Shown in pieces: positions 35,000 to 42,984 of a stretch of DNA of 64,000 bases. Numbering within the stretch: the stretch's first letter is position 1; each line of letters opens with the position of its first letter. The position numbers were made by a program, and so were the translations under genes. Origin of the DNA: an uncultured Muribaculaceae bacterium (lineage in GTDB: Bacteria; Bacteroidota; Bacteroidia; Bacteroidales; Muribaculaceae); NCBI GenBank assembly GCA_910583525.1, contig CAJTXL010000001.1:124001-188000 (forward strand), in the 5' to 3' direction. The notes under the pieces are model-generated. The model did not search any database, was not told the origin of the DNA, and saw nothing but the letters and a program-made list of their open reading frames with translations.

Positions 35000-35506
35000 T
35001 TATTCTGATTCATCTACATCGTTCCACGAATATAATTCGCCAAAGGGCCCTTGAAAAAGGATATCTGCAGGAAAAGTGTTAAGAATTAAGTGTACTGTCT
35101 TTTTATATAGAGTTTTATATGTAGTTACCTGAAAATTGTATATTGCTTTAACCACAAGAATATACATATCAATATACATTAAAAGGTCTATGTAGAATAA
35201 CCTTCCATGTAGTTTAATGTGCTCCCGACATAATCCTATAAAGCTATATTCGAGTATAGTTAGGTCTATGGGCCTATTATACATATTCAATATTTTAATA
35301 AAATCATCTATATCATTTTTCAAATCATAAGGATACCGTAATTGTATTCCACCAAAAAGAAGTCCAATTTCGTCTACTTTCTGTTCAAATTCTTTCGCGC
35401 GGAGATCTGAAGTAACTACAAATTCTGTGTCCTCGATTTTCAGAGTTCTGGCAGCAACCGTATATACAAATTGTTCGGCATCAATAAAAATATCATGAAA
35501 AAACAT
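35000..35506 (-). CDS. Hypothetical protein, first gene of the AT-rich cluster
   Basis: This 168-residue protein starts at the ATG of MFFHDIFIDAEQF; a TTG four codons earlier is possible. It is rich in Ile, Leu, Tyr and Phe without a clear membrane helix, so a helical soluble fold is likely (LLMYIDMYILVVKAIYNF). No motif is recognised. A -7 box about 300 bases upstream would place the large palindrome at 35580-35771 inside its leader RNA. Confidence 0.58.
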   Translation of the reverse strand: MFFHDIFIDAEQFVYTVAARTLKIEDTEFVVTSDLRAKEFEQKVDEIGLLFGGIQLRYPYDLKNDIDDFIKILNMYNRPIDLTILEYSFIGLCREHIKLHGRLFYIDLLMYIDMYILVVKAIYNFQVTTYKTLYKKTVHLILNTFPADILFQGPFGELYSWNDVDESE

Positions 35507-35579
35507 AATGTACAGCAATGTGCTTCATAGCTTCAATAAAGCGAATTAAGTTGCGGTCTCACTTGGCACAAAAAGAAAA

Positions 35580-35771
35580 AGCATGAAGCTATTGAATATT
35601 ACCGTTATGAAGCTCTGGACTGCTTTGCGTAAGTAATAGACAATAGCCCATGCTTCGATAATGTATATTGTTGCGGCATATATACATTATAAAAGCATGA
35701 GCGACTTGCTATTATCCTTACGCAGTCGTGAAATTGTCCAGATTCCATAACAGGGATAATTTTCAAATGCT
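35580..35771. repeat. Imperfect palindrome of about 190 bp
   Basis: The two halves pair around position 35674. The inner 11 bases (35658-35668 with 35680-35690) match perfectly. Further out, blocks including CATGCTT, TGCGTAAG, TCTGGAC and GTTATG recur in inverted order with small gaps. It could be a non-autonomous mobile element, a structured RNA or a protein-binding site. Confidence 0.7.
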
Positions 35772-35807
35772 CATTCTAATTATGTGCGTTCTCTCTTGAA
35801 CGTGTCG

Positions 35808-35815
35808 CAAAATTA
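35808..35815 (-). promoter_or_regulatory. Candidate -7 box for the AT-rich cluster
   Basis: On the minus strand it reads TAATTTTG, fitting TAnnTTTG. It would give a leader of about 300 bases that contains the whole palindrome. Confidence 0.4.
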
Positions 35816-36024
35816 GTAAAAAGATTTGAGGTAGCAAGCTTTTGTCTATTATTTCGTTCAGCATATTTCGGTCAAATTTCTATCTCCGACACTCCGTTGT
35901 GTCATTGATTGCACCGCAAAGTTCGCCAAATGCGGCAAGGTGTTTAGGGAATATAAAACATGCGCTTTCATACTCCCCCCTGGGAATACAAAAGCGGATT
36001 TATGTGTAAGTCAAACCTCTTGGG

Positions 36025-36882
36025 CTATCCGTATATATTGTTTATAGTGTCAATTTTGTAGTTGCGATAATGTTTTATTATGGCTTTCAGGTTATCATCA
36101 TCGTAGTTATAAGCCTCATTGTCAGACAACCCGACGAAATAGACCAATTTAGAAATAAGTCTGAGTGTACTTTTGGTGATATCATTGCCGGTCTTTCGCT
36201 TATTGGAATACTGAGGATATTGCCCAAAGAAATACCTGAACATCTCTGCAAAGAGCCATATATTGACCGACATTGATTTTGAAGCATTCTCCCGGTCAAT
36301 CTCCACTCTGTTAAAGATACTGTTTGCAGGCAAAGTCGGCAATGCTTCTTTACATATAGCCGCTATCAAAGATATTGTGTTTGGTTCTGTTATTACAAAT
36401 TTATGCCCCCGGCCCTTGCTGACGGTCAATGCCATTGGCTTGCCATGTTCGATGCCCTTTAACGAATCAAACGAGAGTTCGTTGGACTCGACATACCCAA
36501 TAAAATTTTCTATTTCTTCTATGGGGCTGCTTTTGAATGTTGTAACGTTTTGGGTACTGCCCGACACATAATCATATATGAACAGCAACAGATACCAAAA
36601 CTTTTCCGTGTCAATACCTAACGCACGGATAATATCGATAGCCGCTTCATTATTCCAGCTTTCGCCTTTCATATAGTCTTCATAGCTGAAACGCACACTC
36701 AACTCGCCATTATTGTATCTGCGTTTGAATATCGACGGAGCCTGTGAATCTACGGAAATAGGAGTGCCGTCGGTTTCGAATACGAAGTCCGGGCTGAACT
36801 TGTCGGACACTACCGTCACGTATTCCAAGAGGTTTTCTTCCTCTGCATCGAAACAATCTACATGAAATTTTTCTACCGGCAT
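36025..36882 (-). CDS. Hypothetical protein of 285 residues
   Basis: The start is set at the ATG of MPVEKFHVDCFD, because the GTG three codons earlier overlaps a -7 box. The protein is soluble, acidic at its N-terminus (CFDAEEENLLEYV) and probably helical in the second half (MSVNIWLFAEMFRYFFGQ; STLRLISKLVYFVGL). It contains SPDFVFETDGTPISVD and GSTQNVTTFKSSPIEEIENF, but no motif I can name. It stands alone between the AT-rich cluster and the NagB-LmbE gene and has its own promoter. Confidence 0.72.
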   Translation of the reverse strand: MPVEKFHVDCFDAEEENLLEYVTVVSDKFSPDFVFETDGTPISVDSQAPSIFKRRYNNGELSVRFSYEDYMKGESWNNEAAIDIIRALGIDTEKFWYLLLFIYDYVSGSTQNVTTFKSSPIEEIENFIGYVESNELSFDSLKGIEHGKPMALTVSKGRGHKFVITEPNTISLIAAICKEALPTLPANSIFNRVEIDRENASKSMSVNIWLFAEMFRYFFGQYPQYSNKRKTGNDITKSTLRLISKLVYFVGLSDNEAYNYDDDNLKAIIKHYRNYKIDTINNIYG

Positions 36883-36890
36883 ATCTAACA

Positions 36891-36898
36891 CAAAGTTA
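36891..36898 (-). promoter_or_regulatory. -7 box for the 285-residue hypothetical; near-leaderless
   Basis: On the minus strand it is TAACTTTG, ending 8 bases before the ATG at 36882. The transcript would have a leader of only a few bases. Confidence 0.5.
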
Positions 36899-36905
36899 CA
36901 TAGGT

Positions 36906-36949
36906 AAAGCCCTGTAAAGTCAGCTTGAGTGCTGTTTTTACAGGGCTTT
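36906..36949 (-). terminator. Terminator after the NagB-LmbE gene
   Basis: A perfect 13-bp stem (36906-36918 with 36937-36949) lies 23 bases after the gene. It ends just before the promoter of the next leftward gene. Confidence 0.7.
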
Positions 36950-36972
36950 CGCTGTTATATCTTCGCTATCAA

Positions 36973-38949
36973 TCAGAGGGGCTTATACTCTACGAATGCC
37001 TCGATTGCCTCGTAGGATGCGAGGCCAAGGTCCTGGTATAGCTGAGCCGTTGCACGGTTACGCTCTTCGGCACGCTGCCAGAAGAGGCGGTCGTCGTCGC
37101 CGAGGAAGGGCGCGTTCTCCATCTGGCTCTGATGCTTGAGAATGGAGTTGCGTTTGAAGCGCAGCTCTTCGGGGCTGATGGGCACAGCCATCTCTATATG
37201 GTCGATTTCCCATTCGGCCCATGCACCACGGTACATCCATATGCGGCAATCGGCCATCCATGGTTCGCCTTTAAGCTCATCGATGGCGGCAAGCACAGCA
37301 TCGGTGCACACCTTGTGTGTTCCGTGGGGGTCGGCGAGGTCGCCGGCAACGAAAATCTGATGAGGCTTGACATCCTGAAGCAGAGCCTTCACTATGTCGA
37401 CGTCGCGCTGGCTGAGGTCGCCTTTCTTAATTGTACCCGTTTCGTAGAACGGCAGGCGCAGGAAATGTATATGCCCGGGCTGAACGCCTATATAGTTGCA
37501 GGCGATGGTGGCCTCGGCCTGGCGTATCATGGTCTTGATTTCGCGTATGTCGGCGCTGTCGGTGTCGCCGGGCTTCTTGTTGGCGACAAAACCATGTACT
37601 TCGTCAGAAAGTTTTTTGTATCCCGACTTATCGAAATCGAACAAGGGCGCTACCTTATCCATCATCAAGAAGTAACGCATCATGTCTTCGTCGCCTACGG
37701 CAATGTTGCCCGAAGTCTCGTATGCCACATGCACGTCGTGCTTTTGGTCGACAAGGCGTTTAAGCGTTCCGCCCATCGAAATTACATCATCGTCGGGATG
37801 CGGCGAGAATACAATCACACGTTTCGGATACGGATTGGCACGTTCGGGGCGGTATGTGTCGTCGGCATTCGGCTTACCGCCGGGCCATCCGGTGATTGTG
37901 TGCTGAAGCGCGTTGAATATCTTTATGTTGACATTATATGCCGAACCGTAGAGGGCAAGAAGTTCGCCGAGACCCCAGTCTTTATAGTCTTTGTCGGTAA
38001 GTTTGAGGATAGGCTTCCCGGTCATGCCGCAAAGCCATACGATGGCACGGCGGATTAGTTTGTCGTTCCATTCGCACGAGGTCACTTTCCACGGATGCGA
38101 AATACGGGTGAGGTCTTCGGCTCCGGCAAGGTCTGTCACCACTTTCACATGCGGATGCCCTTGAAGCAGCGAAGCCGGGACTGCCGTCGTTGCCGGTTCT
38201 TCGACGGTACGGCGTATGATGTCGGCGCTGTTTTCGCCCCAGGCCATGGTGAGCACGCGATGTGCGCTCGCAATATTGGCAATGCCGAGTGTAATGGCCG
38301 ATGTGGGCGCGTCGTCGCATTTGTAGTCTTTTGCCACACGGTGGCGCGTTTCGTTGCCAAGGAGCACAAGACGGCAGTAGCTTGACATCTGACTGCCGGG
38401 TTCGTTGAATGCGATGGTGCCCGACGGGGCTATTTCGCATACCGAAACGTCAATGCCGCCTTCTTCGGCAATCGAAGCTTCATATGCCTGGCAGTATTCG
38501 TACATCGTGTCCTTTGTTATGGCCGGATTGATGGTACGGATATTTTCGGGAGCGATGTCGATATGGTCGAGCAATACTTCTTTGAGACGGACGAGTGTCG
38601 ACGGACCGCCTTCGACAAGGGGGAAGAACTCCGAAATGTTGAATATTATAACATTTTTGAAATCTACCTTTCCTTCTTTATATAGCTTTATCAGGCTTGC
38701 ATATACACGATGTGTGCTGTTGCCGGCACCAAGGGCAAGCACACATTTGCCGCGCAGTTCGGTGTAGCGTTTAATGTAGCGGGCGATTTCACTTGCAAGG
38801 AAATCGGCACCGTCGGTAGCTGTTTCGTAGATGCGTGTATCGATTTTTTCTTCGCGGCGCAATGCGGCGAGTTCGATTTCGGTATCAGGATTGTAATACC
38901 GTCGTGGGATTCTGTCCAGTTTAATCTGGCTGCTTAAATCTGTTCTCAT
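36973..38949 (-). CDS. NagB-like / LmbE-like (PIG-L deacetylase) fusion protein
   Basis: This 658-residue cytoplasmic protein has an N-terminal glucosamine-6-phosphate deaminase-like domain (about 1-270) joined to a C-terminal LmbE/PIG-L zinc deacetylase domain (about 370-560; SPHPDDDVISMGG, DPHGTH). It has the size of the protein annotated as glucosamine-6-phosphate deaminase in Bacteroides. In the NagB domain the usual GVDGHIAFNEP reads APSGTIAFNEP. The catalytic Asp and His of classical NagB (Asp141 and His143 in E. coli) are Ser and Thr, while the following Glu is kept. Deaminase activity is therefore doubtful. The LmbE half keeps its metal-binding residues. A role in amino-sugar metabolism is likely, but the reaction is open. 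Confidence 0.88.
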   Translation of the reverse strand: MRTDLSSQIKLDRIPRRYYNPDTEIELAALRREEKIDTRIYETATDGADFLASEIARYIKRYTELRGKCVLALGAGNSTHRVYASLIKLYKEGKVDFKNVIIFNISEFFPLVEGGPSTLVRLKEVLLDHIDIAPENIRTINPAITKDTMYEYCQAYEASIAEEGGIDVSVCEIAPSGTIAFNEPGSQMSSYCRLVLLGNETRHRVAKDYKCDDAPTSAITLGIANIASAHRVLTMAWGENSADIIRRTVEEPATTAVPASLLQGHPHVKVVTDLAGAEDLTRISHPWKVTSCEWNDKLIRRAIVWLCGMTGKPILKLTDKDYKDWGLGELLALYGSAYNVNIKIFNALQHTITGWPGGKPNADDTYRPERANPYPKRVIVFSPHPDDDVISMGGTLKRLVDQKHDVHVAYETSGNIAVGDEDMMRYFLMMDKVAPLFDFDKSGYKKLSDEVHGFVANKKPGDTDSADIREIKTMIRQAEATIACNYIGVQPGHIHFLRLPFYETGTIKKGDLSQRDVDIVKALLQDVKPHQIFVAGDLADPHGTHKVCTDAVLAAIDELKGEPWMADCRIWMYRGAWAEWEIDHIEMAVPISPEELRFKRNSILKHQSQMENAPFLGDDDRLFWQRAEERNRATAQLYQDLGLASYEAIEAFVEYKPL

Positions 38950-39030
38950 TTAATAGTCGTCCTTTGGGGGTCTATGATATATTGTTGTTTTATTATATCG
39001 GAGTATAGTGGTGTTTTTGCTACAGCACTA

Positions 39031-39038
39031 CAAAATTA
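39031..39038 (-). promoter_or_regulatory. -7 box for the NagB-LmbE gene
   Basis: On the minus strand it reads TAATTTTG, about 80 bases before the start. An AAAGGA ribosome-binding-type sequence is close to the ATG. Confidence 0.55.
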
Positions 39039-39150
39039 AACATATTTTTGGAGTTAATGATGATTTTTTCGTACAAAAAAAGTACGTTTTTTGTCCAAAC
39101 TCAGAACCCAGCGGTGCTAAATTAACCTAACGGGTTGCATCTGCACTAAA

Positions 39151-40035
39151 TCAATCGATAAACCTTTTAATGATGTCACCGTAGGCATCAATGCGCCTGT
39201 CACGCAAGAAAGGCCACCAACGCCGGACCTGTTCGCTACGGTCGAGGTCGACATTGACAATAACGCTTTCTTCAGTATCGGAAGGTGCAAGATGCAGAAA
39301 TTCGCCTTGTGGCCCGGCGACGAAACTCGAGCCCCAAAATGTAATTCCGTTCGTAGCTCCAGACGGGTCGGCTTCATACCCTACCCTGTTTACGGCAACT
39401 ACAGGCAGTCCGTTAGCCACCGCATGGCCGCGTTGGACAGTCAACCAAGCCTCGCGCTGTCGGACTTTTTCACCTTCGCTGTCGCTTGATTCCCATCCTA
39501 TTGCAGTCGGATATATAAGAATGTCAGCTCCGGCAAGTGCCATCAGGCGTGCGGCTTCGGGATACCATTGGTCCCAACATACAAGCACACCAAGTTTGCC
39601 CACCGATGTCTGAATAGGCTTAAAGCCGAGGTCGCCGGGCGTAAAATAGAATTTCTCATAATATGCAGGGTCATCGGGGATGTGCATCTTACGGTATTTG
39701 CCGGCGATGGTTCCGTCGGCATCGAAAACTACCGCAGTGTTGTGGTACAAACCCGGAGCACGACGCTCAAAAAGCGACGTAACAAGAACCACGCCGTTTT
39801 CCCGAGCAAGCGAAGAGTAGTATTCCGTAGCCTCTCCGGGAATATCGACGGCCAAGCCGCATAAATCCACATTTTCTGTCTGGCAGAAATATAGCGAATC
39901 GTGCAGTTCCTGGTTGACAATCAATCGGGCGCCTTTCGCCGCAAGCTCGCGCACCTTGTCGGCCAAACGTCGGCGGTTAGCCTTTATGTCGGCTGTTTTT
40001 GTCTGTTGTATTATACCTATCGGTAATTCTTTCAT
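39151..40035 (-). CDS. aguB: N-carbamoylputrescine amidohydrolase
   Basis: This 294-residue nitrilase-family enzyme has the Glu-Lys-Cys triad: Glu in VNQELHDS, Lys in KYRKMHIPDD and Cys153 in VCWDQWYPEA. It would convert N-carbamoylputrescine to putrescine, ammonia and CO2 in the cytoplasm. Its start overlaps the stop of the agmatine deiminase gene by 4 bases. The two steps of the agmatine-to-putrescine route are therefore translated together. Length and motifs are normal for the family. Confidence 0.95.
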   Translation of the reverse strand: MKELPIGIIQQTKTADIKANRRRLADKVRELAAKGARLIVNQELHDSLYFCQTENVDLCGLAVDIPGEATEYYSSLARENGVVLVTSLFERRAPGLYHNTAVVFDADGTIAGKYRKMHIPDDPAYYEKFYFTPGDLGFKPIQTSVGKLGVLVCWDQWYPEAARLMALAGADILIYPTAIGWESSDSEGEKVRQREAWLTVQRGHAVANGLPVVAVNRVGYEADPSGATNGITFWGSSFVAGPQGEFLHLAPSDTEESVIVNVDLDRSEQVRRWWPFLRDRRIDAYGDIIKRFID

Positions 40036-41075
40036 ATTGATTTTATATTCACTGAATTAAGCGGAAGCTGCATTGTGGCGCAGTGCAGCGAGCCGTGTTG
40101 TCGTATCAGTGCGTTGCAGTCTATGGGGATGACGTCATAATCGGGCATTGCGGCCTTTATAGCCATCTGTGCCATAAGGTCTTTCATCGGCTGCCCATAT
40201 ACGGGAAGCAGAACAGCACCGTTGACAATCAGAAAATTCGCATATGTTGCCGGAAGCCTTGTGCCGTCATCGGGGTCGTAAACCGCATCGGGGAGCGGCA
40301 ATTCAATCAGATGATACGGTTGGCCGGATGCTGTACGAAGCTCTTCGAGCTGCTTTTTCATTGCTTGCAGGCATTCGTAATGGCTGTCTTCCGTATCATG
40401 GCATCCTGTATAGAAAATCACATCACCCGGAGGCGCGAGCCTTACGAGAGTATCTATATGCCCATCGGTGTCATCACCCTCAAGCGCACCTTCTGAAAGC
40501 CACAGCACACGTTCAAGGCCGAATGCCCGACGCAGATATTCTTCTATCTGCCCACGGTTCATATCACCGTTGCGGTTTGGCGACATAAGGCATTCTTCGG
40601 TGGTGAGGAGCGTTCCGTGCCCGTCGCTTTCGATGGAACCGCCTTCGAGCACAAAACCGAGGCGGTTAGTCCTGACGCCGTTGAAAAAGCCCCTTGAGAC
40701 AAGATTTGAGGTGACAAGGTTGTCGCGGTCTGAGGCGAATTTCAGCCCCCAGCCGTTGAACTTGAAATCATTTATTATAAAATCGCCGTTTTCATCCACG
40801 GTCACCAATGGGCCGTAATCACGAGTCCATGTATCGTTGGTTGGCACTTCGACGAATTTTATGTTGGCTCGCAGAGTGCCCTTAGGCATATATTCCTCTC
40901 CGGGCGCTTCCGGCCCGACAAGTATCACCTTGGCATAGCTTGCTATTGCCTCTATTATACGGGCATAGCAACTCCGCACGTCATCGAGCATATATGCCCA
41001 ATCGGTGCCACCGTGCGGCCATGCCATAAGCACGGCTTCAACAGGCTCCCATTCGGCCGGCAGTCGTACGCTCAT
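40032..41075 (-). CDS. aguA: Agmatine deiminase
   Basis: This 347-residue peptidyl-arginine-deiminase-type enzyme has the family segments TWTRDYGPL, GGSIESDGHGTLLTTEECL, and GDDTDGHIDTL. The catalytic Cys332 lies in GSLHCATMQ. It would hydrolyse agmatine to N-carbamoylputrescine and ammonia. It overlaps aguB by 4 bases downstream and a small conserved gene by 4 bases upstream, forming a three-gene operon for polyamine synthesis. Confidence 0.96.
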   Translation of the reverse strand: MSVRLPAEWEPVEAVLMAWPHGGTDWAYMLDDVRSCYARIIEAIASYAKVILVGPEAPGEEYMPKGTLRANIKFVEVPTNDTWTRDYGPLVTVDENGDFIINDFKFNGWGLKFASDRDNLVTSNLVSRGFFNGVRTNRLGFVLEGGSIESDGHGTLLTTEECLMSPNRNGDMNRGQIEEYLRRAFGLERVLWLSEGALEGDDTDGHIDTLVRLAPPGDVIFYTGCHDTEDSHYECLQAMKKQLEELRTASGQPYHLIELPLPDAVYDPDDGTRLPATYANFLIVNGAVLLPVYGQPMKDLMAQMAIKAAMPDYDVIPIDCNALIRQHGSLHCATMQLPLNSVNIKSI

Positions 41076-41311
41076 TCCTCGTTGTCAAAATCGTTGAGGC
41101 TGTCCCACACCGAATTACGGTCGTGACAATATGATTCACAAAACTCCAGGAAGCCGTTTTTCTCTGAAGTACCCTGCTCTCTGCAATATTCTTTATATGC
41201 TTTTCTCAATTCAGGGTCATCGACAAGCATGCGCTTGAACTCGGCCTCGGCCATGTCGATGCCGGGAGCTTCATTTATTATTGCGACAAATATGTCGGTA
41301 ATGTCTTCCAT
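41072..41311 (-). CDS. Small acidic protein leading the agmatine operon, unknown function
   Basis: This 79-residue protein starts at the ATG of MEDITDIFVAI; an upstream TTG would overlap the promoter region. It is acidic (ends DSLNDFDNEE), helical in appearance and has no signal peptide. Cys residues occur in EYCREQG and ESYCHDR. I do not recognise a family. The 4-base overlap with aguA suggests that the proteins are made together, but no role in polyamine synthesis is known to me. Confidence 0.75.
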   Translation of the reverse strand: MEDITDIFVAIINEAPGIDMAEAEFKRMLVDDPELRKAYKEYCREQGTSEKNGFLEFCESYCHDRNSVWDSLNDFDNEE

Positions 41312-41344
41312 CTGGTATCGTTGTAAGATAATGGTTTTTCGGGT

Positions 41345-41352
41345 CAAAAATA
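41345..41352 (-). promoter_or_regulatory. -7 box for the agmatine operon
   Basis: On the minus strand it reads TATTTTTG, fitting TAnnTTTG, 33 bases before the first ATG. Confidence 0.5.
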
Positions 41353-41518
41353 CGCATAATTGCCCGTAAATTGAATTAGGGCGAGTTAAAGATGCTTAAA
41401 TCAAGAGCGGAACACCGACTGCTATAATATCGCACTTCGAACTTGTCTGTACTTAATATGTTGATAAGTAAACAGACAACACATACCGAACAACGATAAC
41501 GTTTCAGTTTTTAAGCTT

Positions 41519-42133
41519 ATGAAAAAATTATTCCCTCTTATATTTGCCATTGCGCTGCTTTCATCATGCAGCCCGTTCTCGCTCGTGAACAGCGAGACTT
41601 ACAATGACGCCGACCTCGCGAACTACAAGACCTTCCGCATCGTGACACCTGCCGACGGGCATCTGCCGCCGGGAATGGAAATGGTGACGTACTACAACAT
41701 CGCCGCAGCGATACGCGAACAGATGCTGGAGCGTGGTTTCACCGAAGATGCCGTTTCACCCCTGCTCATCAACATCGGTCTAACAATACACCGCCGCATC
41801 GAAACAGAGCCGGCCCTGCCTCCGGGATATACACCTTATTCAGGCCCGTACTACAACGGCCTCTACCCATATTTCGTATATCCGCGCTACAACTATTGGG
41901 CCAACTATTATGCCAACGCGCAGATAATAACGGGCATGTACAAAGAGGGCGTGCTGACTATGGATATGGTAAACATAAAAGACAAGCTTCCGCTATTTTC
42001 GGCATCGGTGGCTACAATACTCGAGAACGGCGACAGTCAATTCCGTAATCTGCAAGGCATAGCAGAAGCCGTCAGCACATTGTTCTCACGCTTCCCTGTG
42101 CCGGTGCTCCCTCAATACGCCCACAGCAAATAA
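41519..42133 (+). CDS. DUF4136-like lipoprotein
   Basis: This 204-residue lipoprotein has its lipobox LSSC at Cys17. The body has the feel of the DUF4136 family (DADLANYKTFRIVTPADGH; AAAIREQMLERGF; INIGLTIHRRIE), with a Tyr- and Pro-rich central stretch (GPYYNGLYPYFVYPRYNYW). Function of this family is not established. It stands alone between two leftward operons and is convergent with the TPR gene, with 8 bases between stops. Confidence 0.8.
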   Translation: MKKLFPLIFAIALLSSCSPFSLVNSETYNDADLANYKTFRIVTPADGHLPPGMEMVTYYNIAAAIREQMLERGFTEDAVSPLLINIGLTIHRRIETEPALPPGYTPYSGPYYNGLYPYFVYPRYNYWANYYANAQIITGMYKEGVLTMDMVNIKDKLPLFSASVATILENGDSQFRNLQGIAEAVSTLFSRFPVPVLPQYAHSK

Positions 42134-42141
42134 ACGGTACA

Positions 42142-42984
42142 TCACTTGGAAAACAACGCCTTGGCCTTTTGCGGAGACAGGCCGAGGCGTATTGCTTTGG
42201 TAGCATCGGCATGAGCTTCGTCGAGGCGGTAACGGTCGCGGTTGAGCATTGCACGGTAATAGTACAGCTCGGCGTCGTCGGGATATTTGTCAAGGCCCGC
42301 GGCAAGGACGGCACCGGCTTCGCCGAGTTGCCCCAAGGCAAGACGGCAACCGGCCATACCGGCATAATATTCGGCAGCAGGCTCGGTGTCAATCAATTTT
42401 TGGAAATACGGTATGGCTTCACGGTCCCGGCCGGTAAGGGAATACAATGTCGACAAGGCCTTTGAGGTGGCCGAACTGTTTGGCGCTACCGATTTGAGTA
42501 CTTCAAAATCGGTTTCTGCAACATCTTTTTTCCCTTTGTATAGAGCTATCGTACCATGATAGAAACGGGCGTCGGCATTCAGCGAATCAGCTTCGAGCAC
42601 CGCTGCGAAATCGCGGTATGCTTCGTCATCGCGCCCCATGCCCATCAACACTTTGGCACGGTTTGCAAGCACCGTCCGCATGGCCGGTGCGCGACGGTGT
42701 GCCTCGTCGAGGGTCGCGAGCGCCAAAGAATCGCGCTCCATGTAGAAATACACCATGCCCAGATTCGACATAAGCAGTATGCTTTCAGGAGAAGTCGGCC
42801 GCAGGGAAATTGCGTCGAGCAAGCGCGCCGCGGCCTCACCGTAATCTCTGTCTGCTATGGCCTTGTCGGCCTGTCCGCACAACAGAAAATATGGGTCTTC
42901 CTCGTCATCGGGCTTGGTCGGTTCAACGCCAAACAAGGCCATTGCCGACAAAGCCACCGCCAAAAGAACAGCAAACCGCTTCAT
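42142..42984 (-). CDS. Tetratricopeptide-repeat periplasmic protein
   Basis: This 280-residue protein has a signal peptide (LSAMALFGVEP) followed by about six TPR units (for example EAAARLLDAISLRPTSPES, EAYRDFAAVLEADSLNADA, and EAIPYFQKLIDTEPAAEYY) through its whole length. TPR proteins act as protein-binding scaffolds. It overlaps the lgt gene by 4 bases and is the last gene of an operon with the symporter and lgt. A role in envelope assembly is possible but not shown. Confidence 0.85.
   Translation of the reverse strand: MKRFAVLLAVALSAMALFGVEPTKPDDEEDPYFLLCGQADKAIADRDYGEAAARLLDAISLRPTSPESILLMSNLGMVYFYMERDSLALATLDEAHRRAPAMRTVLANRAKVLMGMGRDDEAYRDFAAVLEADSLNADARFYHGTIALYKGKKDVAETDFEVLKSVAPNSSATSKALSTLYSLTGRDREAIPYFQKLIDTEPAAEYYAGMAGCRLALGQLGEAGAVLAAGLDKYPDDAELYYYRAMLNRDRYRLDEAHADATKAIRLGLSPQKAKALFSK

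Larger units (their letters stand above)
35519..36024. other. Non-coding region of 500 bases with large palindrome
   Basis: No convincing gene lies here. It holds the imperfect palindrome at 35580-35771 and a minus-strand -7 box at 35808-35815. The rest, up to the stop of the gene at 36025, shows nothing I can name. Confidence 0.7.

Noticed and set aside
35580..35771. tRNA or tmRNA gene in the palindrome region
   Set aside because: No cloverleaf, T-loop (GTTCRAAT) or CCA end could be fitted. The symmetry is that of one long hairpin.
31000..36900. Prophage or integrative conjugative element
   Set aside because: No integrase, transposase, capsid, Tra or Mob gene is found, and no flanking direct repeats were recognised. 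Only base composition suggests transfer.
37132..38058. Open frame of 308 codons on the plus strand
   Set aside because: It is antisense to the NagB-LmbE gene, whose motifs are conserved. This is a by-product of GC-rich third positions.
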